Source: Streptomyces thermovulgaris (GTDB taxonomy: Bacteria; Actinomycetota; Actinomycetes; Streptomycetales; Streptomycetaceae). Taken from it: a stretch of DNA of 64,000 bases. Location: the NCBI RefSeq assembly GCF_002155915.1, contig NZ_MUME01000034.1, positions 1-64,000 of the forward strand, written 5' to 3'. Position 1 is the first letter of the stretch. Every line of letters starts with the position of its first letter. Below the pieces are notes generated by a model. It was not told where the DNA came from. It saw nothing but the letters and a program-made list of their open reading frames with translations, and searched no databases. The position numbers and the translations under genes are program-made. Shown one piece after another: positions 1 through 9,102 of this stretch.

Positions 1-214
1 CGAAGTCCATGGCCACCGTGGTGGTGGTCTTGTCCCCGGTGTGGGTGAGGTCGTCGATGCCCGCCGAAGCGGACGTCATGACGGCCTCCGTGCGCAGCGG
101 GTTGATCTCCGAGACGGCGCCGACGAACGTGGTCTTGCCCACGCCGAAGCCGCCCGCCACCACGATCTTGGCAGAGGTGGTCGCCCGACCCGTGTCAGAG
201 CTTGCGAAGTCCAC
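1..214 (-). CDS. cvnD: Conservon small GTPase CvnD, partial (C-terminal part beyond window edge)
   Basis: The reading frame starts at a GTG (position 214) inside the 3' end of the DUF742 gene, a 20-nt overlap, and runs off the left edge after 71 codons. The visible N-terminus carries a P-loop, GGFGVGKTT, at residues 21-29, followed by a Thr-rich stretch ending VAMDF where the switch/G2-G3 region of Ras/MglA-like GTPases lies. It is the last visible gene of a four-gene conservon (sensor ATPase, Roadblock, DUF742, GTPase). In this family the GTPase is thought to associate with the membrane sensor complex, like a heterotrimeric G-protein module. The identification is firm; the signal it carries is unknown. 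Confidence 0.93.
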   Translation of the reverse strand, partial: MDFASSDTGRATTSAKIVVAGGFGVGKTTFVGAVSEINPLRTEAVMTSASAGIDDLTHTGDKTTTTVAMDF

Positions 215-593
215 TGAGCACCCTTTCGAGCAGCGTCACATCCGGTGCGCCACCGTTGTTCTCGTCGCCGCCCGGCTGGTGGATGGCCACCAGGCCGGCT
301 TCGGCGAGGTCCGCAACGAGGATTCGTGCCACACCCAGCGGCATGGCGAGCAGTGCCGACACCTCGGCCACCGATTTCACCTCGCGGCACAGGTGGCAGA
401 TCCGCTGGTGCTCCGGGAGCAGTCCCATCAGCACTGCCGGGTCGGCCGTGGTGCTGACCAGGGCCTCGATGGCGAGCTGGTAGCGCGGCCGGGTCCGGCC
501 GCCGGTCATCGCATACGGACGCACCAGCGGCTGTTCGCCCTCGTCCCCGTACGACTCCGCGTACGGATCATGAGAGGCGGTGGGCGGGGTCAT
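195..593 (-). CDS. cvnC: DUF742 protein of the conservon (CvnC)
   Basis: This is a 132-residue DUF742 protein. I chose the ATG at 593 because GGAGG sits 4 nt upstream of it; an in-frame ATG at 629 would add 12 residues without an obvious ribosome site. The C-terminal half resembles a winged-helix fold, with the family-typical HQRICHLCREVKSVAEVSA and GVARILVADLAEAGLV segments. DUF742 proteins occur almost only in cvn operons, between the Roadblock protein and the GTPase, and are believed to form part of the membrane-associated complex. Its end overlaps the start of the GTPase gene by 20 nt, so translation is probably coupled. Confidence 0.93.
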   Translation of the reverse strand: MTPPTASHDPYAESYGDEGEQPLVRPYAMTGGRTRPRYQLAIEALVSTTADPAVLMGLLPEHQRICHLCREVKSVAEVSALLAMPLGVARILVADLAEAGLVAIHQPGGDENNGGAPDVTLLERVLSGLRKL

Positions 594-706
594 GAATCCT
601 CCGGGCTGGACAGCAAGTCGGTCAGTCAAGCCGTCTGACGAGGCCGGTGGGGGGATCGGGGCGGCCGGACGGTGTTGTGGTCAGGTGGGGGTGGTACCGG
701 GGCCGG

Positions 707-1129
707 TCAGCGGAGCAGACTGCCCTGCAGCTCGGCGCGCAGGTCGGGCGTGAGGACATCCCCTGCACGGTCGACGAGCAGCGCCATCTCGTAGCCGACG
801 AGGCCGATGTCGCACTCGGGGTGCGCGAGGACCGCGAGGGACGAACCGTCGGAGATGGACATGATGAAGAGGAATCCCCGCTCCATCTCCACGACCGTCT
901 GCGCCACATTGCCGCCCTCGAAGATCCGGGAGGCCCCGGCGGTCAGCGAGGTCAGACCGGAGGCGACGGCCGCGAGCTGGTCGGCGCGGTCGCGCGGAAA
1001 GCCTTCGGACATCGCCAGAAGCAGTCCGTCGGCCGACACCACGACGGTGTGGGACACCCCCGGGGTGTTCTCCGCGAAGTTGGTGATCAACCAGTTCAGG
1101 TTCTGTGCCGCCTGGCTCATCTGGCTCAA
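707..1129 (-). CDS. cvnB: Roadblock/LC7-domain protein of the conservon (CvnB)
   Basis: This is a 140-residue protein covering a complete Roadblock/LC7 domain (SHTVVVSADGLLLAMSEGF, then GASRIFEGGNVAQTVVEM). Roadblock proteins of this type act as partners or GTPase-activating proteins for MglA-like GTPases. The chosen start is a TTG at 1129, which follows the TAG of cvnA with no gap and has AGGAG 6 nt upstream. An ATG three codons later (1120) is the alternative but lies 15 nt from that site. The direct stop/start contact with cvnA suggests translational coupling inside the operon. Confidence 0.94.
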   Translation of the reverse strand: MSQMSQAAQNLNWLITNFAENTPGVSHTVVVSADGLLLAMSEGFPRDRADQLAAVASGLTSLTAGASRIFEGGNVAQTVVEMERGFLFIMSISDGSSLAVLAHPECDIGLVGYEMALLVDRAGDVLTPDLRAELQGSLLR

Positions 1130-4100
1130 CTAACGCTCCTGCTGGTGAGTGGGGAAGCTGCCCGTCCGGCCGTGACCGGCCTGACGGCCCTGTGCGATGC
1201 CCCGACGGAGATTGGTCAGCCGGCCGCGCACGTCGTCGGGCGCACGCGAGACCTGCGGACCGCTCTGGTGCGGTTGCTGCTGAGCCGTGCCCGGGACGAG
1301 GTTCGCCCTCGGCACCCGGCGCGGCAGACCGGAGGTGGTGACACCACCCGAAGTCGGCTTCCTGACCCGCTCAGCCTGTCGCATCAGCTCGTCGTTCGGC
1401 GAGCTGCGCCAGGCGGGGGCGGCGTTCCGCTGGGGAGCGGAGGACTGGGGCGCGGCGGCTTGCGGCTGCTGCGCGGCCGGGGCCGGCGACGCGGCGCTCT
1501 GCTGCTGCCGGCGACCGCGGAACCAGTCGGTCTCCAGGGTGTCGTACAGCGGCGTACCGACGTCACCGCTGCTGCTGGGGGCCGGCGGCAGGGCCCAGTT
1601 GTCCTCGGGACGCCGCTGCGGGGTGCCCGCACCGGCCTGCGCCGGACGGGCGGCGTCCTGCTGCGGCTGCTCGGGCCGGCCCGCGGAGGCGGGGTCCGGG
1701 CGGCCCGGCAGGGAGCGACGGGCGAGAGCACCGCCGCCCTGGCCCGGCTGGGCGTACTGGCCGGTGGAGCTGTTGTCGTAGCCCTGCTGCTGGGCGTACT
1801 GGCCGGTGGAGCTGTTGTCGTAGCCCTGCTGCTGGGCGTACTGGCCCGTGGAGGCGTTGTCGTGGCCCTGCTGCTGGGCGTCGAACCGGCCCGGCCGGGC
1901 GGGGGCGTTCTGGCCGGCCGGCCCGAAGACGTCCGAACGGACGAACTGGCCCGTGTTCGGCGCGCCGCCCGCACCCGGACGCGGGGCGTCGAAGTCGGGA
2001 CGGGGTATCTCCGCGGTCGAGCCCGGACCCTGCCGGTCGTCGATCCGGGGCATCTCCGCCGTCGAGCCCGGACCCTGGCGGTCGTCGAACCGGGACGCCC
2101 GGGGGGAGGGCGCCCTGTCCTGCTCGTCGTGGCCGCGCGGTGCGTCCAGGGCGGCCCGGCCGCCCGCGCCCCGGTCTCCCCAGCCCTGCGACGGCCCGTT
2201 GCCGCCCGGCAGCTCGGCACGCGCACCGCCGCGCTGCTGCAGCTGCGGCTGGCGGGCCTGACCGGCGCCGCCCGCCTGCTGCGGGGCGGCGGCATCACGG
2301 GCGCCGCCACCGAAGACGTCCTGCCGCTGTCCGCCGGCGAAGCCCTGCGGGGCGGCGGGCGCCTGGCCGCCGAAGCCGCCGGCCGCGCCCGCCGGGGCCG
2401 GACGGCCCTGCTGCGGCCGGCCCGGACCCTGCGGCCCGCGCTGCGGTCCCGGCCCGCCGGGACCGCCCGGGCGGCCCGTGCCGGGCAGCGCGGCCCGCGG
2501 ACCCTGGCCGGCACCGAGCCGGCCGGGGCCGGACGCGCCCGCCCCCGAGGAGCCGCCGCTCATCTGACGGCGCGCCGCGGCGGCTCCGGCAGCCGCGGCC
2601 GCGGCCGCCGGACCGCCGGAGGGACGGCCGCCCGAGGAGCCGCCGGCGCCGCCCACGGCCGGCCTCTTGTTCTGGGTGACGTCGACGGGCAGCATGACCA
2701 GCGCCGTCGTGCCTCCGGAGTCGGAGGGACGCAGCTGGATGCGGATGCCGTGCCGCTGGGACAGACGGCCGACCACGAACAGACCCATGCGGCGGGAGAC
2801 CGACACGTCCACGGTGGGCGGGTTGGCCAGCCGCTCGTTGATCGCGGCGAGGTCCTCCGGCGACAGACCGATACCGGTGTCGTGGATCTCGATCAGCACC
2901 CGCCCGTCGGGCAGCGCGTGACCGGTGACCTTGACCTTGGTCTGCGGCGAGGAGAACGAGGTCGCGTTCTCCAGCAGCTCGGCGAGCAGGTGCACGAGGT
3001 CGTTGACCACACGGCCGGCGACCTCGGTGGGCGGCACCGCGGACAGCTCGATGCGCTCGTACTGCTCCACCTCGGACGCGGCGGCACGGAGCACGTCGAC
3101 CAGCGGGACCGGGCGGGTCCAGCGGCGGCCGGGCTCCTCGCCCGCGAGGACGAGGAGGTTCTCGCCGTTGCGGCGCATGCGCGTGGCGAGGTGGTCGAGC
3201 TTGAACAGCGAGGCCAGCTGGTCCGGGTCGGCCTCACGGGACTCCAGTTCGGAGATCAGCGACAGCTGGCGCTGGATCAGACCCTGGGAGCGACGCGAGA
3301 GGTTGGTGAACATCGCGTTGACGTTGCCCCGCAGCAGGGCCTGCTCGGCGGCGAGACGGACCGCCTCGCGGTGCACCTCGTCGAAGGCCTCGGCCACCTG
3401 GCCGATCTCGTCCCGGGAGTGCAGACCGACCGACTCCACGGACGTGTCGACGTCCTGCGGGTCCGACTCCGACAGCTGCTTGACCAGCTCGGGCAGACGC
3501 TCCTGGGCGACCTTGGTGGCCGTCTCCTGGAGCCGGCGCAGCGAGCGGATCATGGAGCGGGCCATGACGAAGGCGCCGACCAGCGACACGCCGAGGACGA
3601 TCAGGATCAGCGCACCGGAGATGATGGCCTCGCGCTCGGTGGCGTTGCGCAGCTCACGGGCCTTCTGCTCCATCTCCTCGAGCAGCGTGTACTCGATGTT
3701 CTTCATCTGCTGGAGCTTGGTGGAGCTGTCGTCGACCCAGTCGAGGTAGGAGCGCTTGTCCGCCTGCTTCAGACCGTCGCGGCTCTCCAGGACGCGCTTG
3801 GCGTAGGTGTCCGCGGCCAGGATGGTCGGGTTGCCCTCCCCCATGGGCTTGATGAGTTCCTCGGCCTCGTCGCCGTAGATGTTGCGGAAGCTGTTGAGGT
3901 CCGAGGTCTGGCTCTCCAGCGCCGCCTGGGCGTACAGGCGGTCGTTCTCGGAGAGGCGGCCGGCCGAGGTGTTGTTGGCCGGCAGCGCGGCGGCGATCAC
4001 GGCGCGCTGGATGGAGGCGTACTCCTTGGCGGAGGAGAAGGCGGCCAGGGCGCGGGTGCGCTGAATCATCTCCGGGCTGTTGGTCGCCTGGGCCATGTCC

Positions 4101-4810
4101 TGGGACAGGGAGAGCAGCCCGGTGATCAGCCGGTGGTACCGGTCCACCGTCCGGGACGCGTTGTCCTTGTCCTGGTACGCGTCCTTGCGGATCTTGTTGA
4201 GCTCGTTGAGGTCGCTGACGATGCCGACGATGGTGTCGCGGACGCCCAGCAGGTTGCCGTTCTTGCTGGCGGCGTCGATCTCCTCGGACGCGGAGATGAA
4301 GTTGTCCCGGGCCCGGTCCGTCTTGGCCCGGATGCCCTTGACGGCGGTCGCGCTCGCCGTGGAGCGGTTGGCCAGCGGTCCGGCGGTCTGGTCGCGCTCC
4401 TCCTGGAGCGCGGCGGCCAGCTCGGTGGCCTGCTTGGTCATCTCCGCCAGCAGCTTGATGTTGTCCAGCTGCTGGATGTCCTCCATGTTCTGGTCGATGC
4501 GCAGCGCACCCAGCGTGGTCGCGGCGACCACGGGGAGCGCGAGCAGCGAGACCAGACGGGTGGAGATGCGCCAGTTGCGCATCGCCAAGCGCGAACTCGG
4601 GTTGATCAGGCTCTTGGCCGGCTTGGGTGTCGAAGCGGGACTCGGCGGGGTCGACCCGCCGGCCGCGCCGGGGCGGTCACCGCCACCGCTGTCGCCGGCC
4701 GGGCCGGGGCCCGGGTTCTGGGCGTGCTGGGGCGAGGAACCACGGTCGGTCCCGCCGTGCGGCTCCGGCTCGGCCGAAGCGCTGCCATCCCTCTTGAAAC
4801 GTCCCTGCAC
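1130..4810 (-). CDS. cvnA: Conservon sensor histidine-kinase-like protein with NIT sensor domain (CvnA)
   Basis: This 1226-residue membrane sensor begins at a GTG. A basic, Pro-rich N-terminus leads into a first membrane segment (about residues 78-100), an extracytoplasmic NIT-type helical sensor domain, a second membrane segment (about 397-419) and a HAMP linker. A dimerisation helix follows with a candidate phosphate-accepting His540 (KLDHLATR) and a HATPase domain (about 600-710) with the N-box ELLENA and the G-box DTGIGL. The last 500 residues are a disordered Gly/Pro/Gln/Ala-rich tail with a poly-Ala run and tandem repeats (14-residue STGQYAQQQGYDN units near 977-1019). The long tail is unusual for histidine kinases and typical of CvnA proteins. 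It heads the operon cvnA-B-C-D; the order matches S. coelicolor conservon 1 from memory. Confidence 0.94.
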   Translation of the reverse strand: MQGRFKRDGSASAEPEPHGGTDRGSSPQHAQNPGPGPAGDSGGGDRPGAAGGSTPPSPASTPKPAKSLINPSSRLAMRNWRISTRLVSLLALPVVAATTLGALRIDQNMEDIQQLDNIKLLAEMTKQATELAAALQEERDQTAGPLANRSTASATAVKGIRAKTDRARDNFISASEEIDAASKNGNLLGVRDTIVGIVSDLNELNKIRKDAYQDKDNASRTVDRYHRLITGLLSLSQDMAQATNSPEMIQRTRALAAFSSAKEYASIQRAVIAAALPANNTSAGRLSENDRLYAQAALESQTSDLNSFRNIYGDEAEELIKPMGEGNPTILAADTYAKRVLESRDGLKQADKRSYLDWVDDSSTKLQQMKNIEYTLLEEMEQKARELRNATEREAIISGALILIVLGVSLVGAFVMARSMIRSLRRLQETATKVAQERLPELVKQLSESDPQDVDTSVESVGLHSRDEIGQVAEAFDEVHREAVRLAAEQALLRGNVNAMFTNLSRRSQGLIQRQLSLISELESREADPDQLASLFKLDHLATRMRRNGENLLVLAGEEPGRRWTRPVPLVDVLRAAASEVEQYERIELSAVPPTEVAGRVVNDLVHLLAELLENATSFSSPQTKVKVTGHALPDGRVLIEIHDTGIGLSPEDLAAINERLANPPTVDVSVSRRMGLFVVGRLSQRHGIRIQLRPSDSGGTTALVMLPVDVTQNKRPAVGGAGGSSGGRPSGGPAAAAAAAGAAAARRQMSGGSSGAGASGPGRLGAGQGPRAALPGTGRPGGPGGPGPQRGPQGPGRPQQGRPAPAGAAGGFGGQAPAAPQGFAGGQRQDVFGGGARDAAAPQQAGGAGQARQPQLQQRGGARAELPGGNGPSQGWGDRGAGGRAALDAPRGHDEQDRAPSPRASRFDDRQGPGSTAEMPRIDDRQGPGSTAEIPRPDFDAPRPGAGGAPNTGQFVRSDVFGPAGQNAPARPGRFDAQQQGHDNASTGQYAQQQGYDNSSTGQYAQQQGYDNSSTGQYAQPGQGGGALARRSLPGRPDPASAGRPEQPQQDAARPAQAGAGTPQRRPEDNWALPPAPSSSGDVGTPLYDTLETDWFRGRRQQQSAASPAPAAQQPQAAAPQSSAPQRNAAPAWRSSPNDELMRQAERVRKPTSGGVTTSGLPRRVPRANLVPGTAQQQPHQSGPQVSRAPDDVRGRLTNLRRGIAQGRQAGHGRTGSFPTHQQER
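1755..1880. repeat. Three tandem 42-bp repeats inside cvnA
   Basis: Three head-to-tail 42-bp units start at 1755, 1797 and 1839. The first two are nearly identical and the third has diverged. They encode 14-residue Gln/Tyr-rich units in the disordered tail of the sensor. A second, shorter repeat lies nearby (about 2006-2095) and encodes two units containing DDRQGPGSTAE. The copy number is likely to vary between strains. Confidence 0.9.
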
Positions 4811-5401
4811 TAGCGTCGCAACCTCTGGACCAGGCGCCCCTCCGCGTCGACGGAAGGACGGTGTCGGCGTGTGGGGAGCGTCCTGAAACGTTCCCCTCGG
4901 TGGTCGTGAATTGACCGGCGCTGGCTCCCCCTTCCCGCCGCCACTCAGCGCTGTTTGCGCCCTGCGCGCCGGTGTGATCCTGCGGCGGTCCGTGGCATTC
5001 CAGCACAGTGGCGGATCTGCAACAAGGCGTGAGGGGCAGGCTGTGACTTCTGTGACACTCGGTCATCTTTCGATCACCCTGCGTGGAAAGGTATCTGACT
5101 CATAAGGGGCATATCTCTGCGTACCCGCGAGTCGTAAGAGGTGTCCCAGTCGCCATGATCGGGAGCGGAATGGCGGCTTCAGCGACTAATTGTCCGTTTT
5201 TGGGGGCGGGGATCGCGTCGAGAAAATGCCCGGTTTGCCGCTCTGTTCGTGAGCAAACTCACATCTGAATCACGGGCTCTTCACGACTTCGGCCGGGAAT
5301 TGAATGTTTAGCCTGACGTTTTACAGAGTTGGCACTACCGACAACCCGGCGCGGGACTTTTTCGACACCCGGCGCCCGTACAGACGAGGTCTCGTACAGC
5401 T
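4811..5401. other. Intergenic region upstream of the conservon operon
   Basis: This 591-bp divergent spacer has no convincing gene. Its middle (about 5040-5340) is clearly less GC-rich than its surroundings and probably holds the promoters for the conservon operon (minus) and the small peptide gene (plus). A direct repeat of the type TGTGAC occurs near 5040-5055. I found no ribosome-site-supported ORF; the 61-codon frame at 5083-5268 has poor GC3. Confidence 0.6.
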
Positions 5402-5590
5402 GTGAAGACGACGATGATGTTCCGCACCATAGCCAACCCCCGGCGCACCACGCTGTCGCACCTCACGGATGCCGGTGCCCTGCGGACGCCGGAGCGGCCG
5501 GAGCACTCCGTCTCCCTCCCCTCCCGGACCGCCAACCCCCGGCGCACCGTCCTCACGGACGTGCCGGTCGCGACCACTGCCGCCGAGTAG
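5402..5590 (+). CDS. Small conserved-looking protein with two ANPRRT motifs
   Basis: This is a 62-codon frame starting GTG (5402), with an alternative ATG at 5414 (58 codons). Third positions are strongly GC-biased, as in real genes here. The product carries an internal duplication: ANPRRTTLSHLTDA near the N-terminus and ANPRRTVLTDVPVA at the C-terminus, separated by a Pro/Glu/Ser linker. It has no membrane segment, signal peptide or known domain that I recognise. A GAGG lies 12 nt before the GTG, which is a weak ribosome site. A strong terminator-like hairpin follows at 5677. The function is unknown; the motif duplication and base composition argue it is translated. Confidence 0.55.
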   Translation: MKTTMMFRTIANPRRTTLSHLTDAGALRTPERPEHSVSLPSRTANPRRTVLTDVPVATTAAE

Positions 5591-5676
5591 TACGCGGGCC
5601 GGCCGCGGAATGCTCACGGCAGCCGGCGAAAAGGCCGGCGGACGGACCGCCCGCGGCCGGAACGGTTCAAAAAGCA

Positions 5677-5702
5677 GGGGCGTCCCGCGTCCGGGACGCC
5701 CC
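5677..5702. terminator. Strong hairpin downstream of the small ANPRRT gene
   Basis: This is an 11-bp perfect stem (GGGGCGTCCCG / CGGGACGCCCC) with a 4-nt loop. A run of five A's precedes it on the plus strand, which is a T-run for the minus strand, and CTCCTTCGT follows. It can end transcription in either direction and separates the small peptide gene from the FAH-gltX operon. Confidence 0.8.
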
Positions 5703-5805
5703 TCCTTCGTGTCCGTGCGCCGTGACGCACGAGGCCCGGACCCCCTGGCCGCGTTAGCCTGGAGCGTCAGACTCCAGTCGCTCATGTCAAGGGACCAAGC
5801 AACCC

Positions 5806-6591
5806 GTGCGCATCGCCAGGTTCTCCATCGACGGGAACGTCGCCTTCGGCGCGGTCGAGGGCGACCAGCCGGACGAGCTCGTCCTCGACATCATCAAGGG
5901 CATTCCGTTCACGGACTTCGAGCTCTCCGGCACGCGGGTGCCGCTGAGCAAGGTACGGCTGCTGCCGCCGGTGCTCCCCAACAAGGTCGTCGCCTTCGGC
6001 CGCAACTACGCCGAGCACGCCCGTGAGCTCGGCAGCGAGGTGCCCGACGCCCCGTTCGCCTTCTTCAAGCCCGCCACCTCGGTGATCGGCCACGGGGACC
6101 CCATCCAGTACCCCCCGTTCTCCCAGGAGCTGCACCACGAGGCCGAGCTGGCCGTGGTCATCGGCCGGATGTGCCGCGAGGTCCCGCGCGAGCGCGTCAA
6201 GGACGTGATCTTCGGCTACACCTGCGCCAACGACGTCACCGCCCGCGACGTCCAGCGGCGCGAGGCGCAGTGGGCCAGGGCGAAGGGCTTCGACACCTCC
6301 TGCCCGCTCGGTCCCTGGGTGGAGACGGACATCGACATCACCGCCGCGGCCGATCTGACCATCCAGCTCACGGTCAACGGCGAGCAGCGGCAACTGGGCC
6401 GCACCAGCGAGATGATCCACCCCATCGAGGATCTGATCGTCAACATCTCCGAGGCCATGACGCTGCTTCCCGGCGACGTGATCCTCACGGGCACCCCGGC
6501 AGGGGTCGGCCCCCTGAACGTCGGCGACGAGGTCGCCGTCACCATCGAAGGTATCGGCACTCTCACCAACAAGGTTGTCAAGCGTGACTAG
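5806..6591 (+). CDS. Fumarylacetoacetate hydrolase (FAH) family protein
   Basis: This is a 261-residue FAH-superfamily enzyme with a GTG start and AAGGGA 11 nt upstream. The family core is plain: [28 protein letters not shown], the metal-binding acidic residues in [11 protein letters not shown], the segment [14 protein letters not shown], and the C-terminal [21 protein letters not shown]. These residues bind a divalent cation in 2-keto acid hydrolases, isomerases and acylpyruvases. The exact substrate cannot be assigned from sequence; acylpyruvate or oxaloacetate-tautomer metabolism is typical of this subgroup. Its stop overlaps the chosen gltX start by 8 nt, so the two genes form an operon. 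Confidence 0.9.
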   Translation: MRIARFSIDGNVAFGAVEGDQPDELVLDIIKGIPFTDFELSGTRVPLSKVRLLPPVLPNKVVAFGRNYAEHARELGSEVPDAPFAFFKPATSVIGHGDPIQYPPFSQELHHEAELAVVIGRMCREVPRERVKDVIFGYTCANDVTARDVQRREAQWARAKGFDTSCPLGPWVETDIDITAAADLTIQLTVNGEQRQLGRTSEMIHPIEDLIVNISEAMTLLPGDVILTGTPAGVGPLNVGDEVAVTIEGIGTLTNKVVKRD

Positions 6592-8116
6592 CGCACCCTC
6601 CCCCCTGTCCCCGGCTTCGCACGAGCAGGAGGCCCCCCGGACCCCCGTACGCGTCCGTTTCTGTCCCTCGCCCACCGGGAACCCCCATGTGGGCCTGGTC
6701 CGCACCGCCCTGTTCAACTGGGCGTTCGCCCGGCACCACCAGGGCACCCTGGTCTTCCGCATCGAGGACACCGACGCCGCGCGCGACTCCGAGGAGTCCT
6801 ACCGGCAGCTGCTGGACGCGATGCGCTGGCTGGGCCTCGACTGGGACGAGGGACCCGAGGTCGGCGGCCCGCACGCGCCGTACCGCCAGTCGCAGCGCAT
6901 GGACATCTACCGGGACGTCGCCCAGAAGCTGCTGGACGCCGGCTACGCCTACCACTGCTACTGCTCCCAGGAGGAGCTGGAGAGCCGCCGTGAGGCCGCC
7001 CGCGCCGCCGGCAGGCCCTCCGGCTACGACGGCCACTGCCGGGACCTGAGCGCCGAGCAGATCGCGGAGTACAAGGCCCAGGGCCGCGCCCCGATCGTCC
7101 GCTTCCGCATGCCCGACGAGACGATCACCTTCACCGACCTGGTCCGCGGCGAGCTGACCTTCAGCCCGGAGAACGTCCCGGACTACGGCATCGTCCGGGC
7201 CAACGGCGCCCCGCTCTACACGCTGGTCAACCCGGTCGACGACGCCCTGATGGAGATCACCCACGTCCTGCGCGGCGAGGACCTGCTCTCCTCCACCCCG
7301 CGCCAGATCGCGCTCTACAAGGCGCTGATGGACCTCGGCATCGCCAAGGGCATCCCCGAGTTCGGCCACCTGCCGTACGTGATGGGCGAGGGCAACAAGA
7401 AGCTGTCCAAGCGCGAGCCGCAGTCCTCGCTGAACCTCTACCGCGAGCGCGGCTTCCTGCCCGAGGGCCTGCTCAACTACCTCTCCCTGCTCGGCTGGTC
7501 GCTCGCGCCCGACCGGGACATCTTCTCCCTGGAGGAGATGGTCGCGGCCTTCGACGTCAAGGACGTGAACCCCAACCCGGCCCGCTTCGACCTGAAGAAG
7601 TGCGAGTCGATCAACGGCGACCACATCCGCCTGCTGGATGTGAAGGAGTTCACCGAGCGCTGCCGCCCGTGGCTGCAGCCCCCGTTCGCCCCCTGGGCCC
7701 CGGAGGACTTCGACGAGGCCAAGTGGCAGGCGATCGCCCCGCACGCCCAGACCCGGGTGAAGGTCCTGTCCGAGATCACGGACAACGTCGACTTCCTGTT
7801 CCTGCCGGAGCCGGTCGAGGACGAGGCGAGCTGGAACAAGGCGATGAAGGAGGGCTCCGACGCCCTTCTGCGCACGGCCCGCGAGAAGCTGGAGGCCGCC
7901 GACTGGACCTCCGCCGAGTCCCTGAAGGAGGCCGTCCAGGCGGCCGGCGAGGTCCACGGCCTCAAGCTCGGCAAGGCCCAGGCCCCGGTCCGCGTCGCCG
8001 TCACCGGCCGCACGGTCGGTCTGCCTCTCTTCGAGTCCCTGCAGGTCCTGGGCAAGGAGAAGGCGCTGGCCAGGATCGACGCGGCACTGGCGAAGCTGAC
8101 GGCGCGGACGGCGTAG
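6584..8116 (+). CDS. gltX: Glutamyl-tRNA synthetase
   Basis: This is a 510-residue class I aminoacyl-tRNA synthetase that charges tRNA-Glu, and in organisms using GatCAB also tRNA-Gln. The HIGH-type motif appears as NPHVGL within [18 protein letters not shown], and the KMSKS-type loop as KLSKRE. A CYC...C cluster in the insertion domain resembles the zinc site of bacterial GluRS. I start at the GTG at 6584 (AAGG 9 nt upstream, overlapping the FAH stop) rather than the TTG at 6575, which has no ribosome site. A Glu/Gln tRNA array lies 1 kb downstream. Confidence 0.97.
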   Translation: MTSAPSPLSPASHEQEAPRTPVRVRFCPSPTGNPHVGLVRTALFNWAFARHHQGTLVFRIEDTDAARDSEESYRQLLDAMRWLGLDWDEGPEVGGPHAPYRQSQRMDIYRDVAQKLLDAGYAYHCYCSQEELESRREAARAAGRPSGYDGHCRDLSAEQIAEYKAQGRAPIVRFRMPDETITFTDLVRGELTFSPENVPDYGIVRANGAPLYTLVNPVDDALMEITHVLRGEDLLSSTPRQIALYKALMDLGIAKGIPEFGHLPYVMGEGNKKLSKREPQSSLNLYRERGFLPEGLLNYLSLLGWSLAPDRDIFSLEEMVAAFDVKDVNPNPARFDLKKCESINGDHIRLLDVKEFTERCRPWLQPPFAPWAPEDFDEAKWQAIAPHAQTRVKVLSEITDNVDFLFLPEPVEDEASWNKAMKEGSDALLRTAREKLEAADWTSAESLKEAVQAAGEVHGLKLGKAQAPVRVAVTGRTVGLPLFESLQVLGKEKALARIDAALAKLTARTA

Positions 8117-8186
8117 GGCAGCACGGACAGCACAAGCCGGCGCAGGACGGCGCAGACGGCGCGCAGAGCAGCGCATCCGCACGCCA

Positions 8187-8215
8187 GGGGCGGCACCCGG
8201 TCCGGGTGCCGCCCC
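8187..8215 (+). terminator. Terminator hairpin after gltX
   Basis: GGGGCGGCACCC pairs with GGGTGCCGCCCC around a GGTCC loop, 70 nt after the gltX stop. It lacks a T-run, as is usual in Streptomyces. It separates gltX from the HAD gene. Confidence 0.75.
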
Positions 8216-8274
8216 GCGTGCTGTCCGGCCGAGGACGGCCCCTGCCCGGCCGGCCCTGGCGTACCGTCGGTGGC

Positions 8275-9009
8275 ATGCGGATCAAAGCCGTGCTCTGGGA
8301 CGTGGACGACACCCTCTTCGACTACACCACCGCCGACCGCGTCGGCATGCGGGAGCACCTGGTGGCCGAGGGACTGCTTCAGGCCCACGGAAGCGTGGAG
8401 GAGGCCCTGGCACGCTGGCGGCGGATCACCGACGAGCAGTGGGCGCGGTTCGCGGCCGGGGAGGTGTCCTTCGAGCAGCAGCGACGGGACCGGGTGCGGG
8501 TCTTCCTCGGCCGGCCGGAGCTGAGCGACGACGAGACCGAGGCGTGGTTCGAGCGGTATCTGAGGCGCTATGAGGCCGCCTGGGCGCTCTTTCCGGACGT
8601 GCTGCCCGTCCTGGACTGCCTCACCGGTGTCTACCGGCACGCGGTGCTGTCCAACTCCAACCTGCGGGTCCAGGAGCACAAGCTGCGCGCCCTCGGGGTG
8701 CGCGACCGCTTCGAGGTCGTGCTGTGCGCCGCCGAGCTCGGCGTGGCGAAGCCGGAGGCCCGGGCGTTCCACGCCGCCTGCGAGGCGCTGGAGCTCGCTC
8801 CGCGTCAGGTGGCGTACGTCGGCGACCACCCGGAGATCGACGGGCGGGGAGCCGCCGAGGCCGGGCTGTTCTCCGTCTGGATCGACCGTGACGGTGCGTG
8901 CGCCGCCCCTGCCGGGGACACCGGTCCGCGCCGGATCACCTCGCTCGCCGAACTGCCCGGCCTCCTCGGCACGGATATGAGTTTTGGCGCCCCGCCCGCC
9001 TTCAGGTAA
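8275..9009 (+). CDS. HAD-superfamily hydrolase
   Basis: This is a 244-residue haloacid-dehalogenase-type phosphatase. The four HAD motifs are visible: DVDDTLFD (nucleophile Asp near residue 9), LSNSN, the lysine in VAKPEARAF, and GDHPEID with the acidic magnesium ligands. A helical cap lies between motifs I and II. The substrate is not predictable. The ATG at 8275 lacks a clear ribosome site but has a -10-like TACCGT ending 7 nt before it, so a leaderless message is plausible. It lies between the gltX terminator and the tRNA array. Confidence 0.9.
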   Translation: MRIKAVLWDVDDTLFDYTTADRVGMREHLVAEGLLQAHGSVEEALARWRRITDEQWARFAAGEVSFEQQRRDRVRVFLGRPELSDDETEAWFERYLRRYEAAWALFPDVLPVLDCLTGVYRHAVLSNSNLRVQEHKLRALGVRDRFEVVLCAAELGVAKPEARAFHAACEALELAPRQVAYVGDHPEIDGRGAAEAGLFSVWIDRDGACAAPAGDTGPRRITSLAELPGLLGTDMSFGAPPAFR

Positions 9010-9060
9010 TGTTCTTCCTGCGCCGCGGGGCACGGGCCACCGGCCCGGAACCGGAGGCGC

Positions 9061-9094
9061 TATCCTAGAACAAGAACCCCTGGACAGGGGCTTG
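9061..9094 (+). promoter_or_regulatory. Probable tRNA-array promoter -10 and leader hairpin
   Basis: A TATCCT hexamer (9061-9066) is followed by a hairpin, CAAG-AA-CCCCTG / CAGGGG-CTTG (9071-9094), just before the first tRNA at 9103. I read this as the -10 element and the 5' leader of the tRNA operon. No convincing -35 hexamer was seen. Confidence 0.45.
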
Positions 9095-9102
9095 CGTTCC
9101 AG

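Noticed and set aside
647-4813. A 1388-codon open frame on the plus strand opposite cvnA
   Set aside because: It is the antisense shadow of cvnA and cvnB; composition follows from their GC3 bias, and the product is low-complexity Arg/Gly/Val without domains.
5083-5268. 61-codon plus-strand frame upstream of the ANPRRT gene
   Set aside because: GC3 is not gene-like, the start lacks a ribosome site, and it lies in the promoter-like low-GC region.
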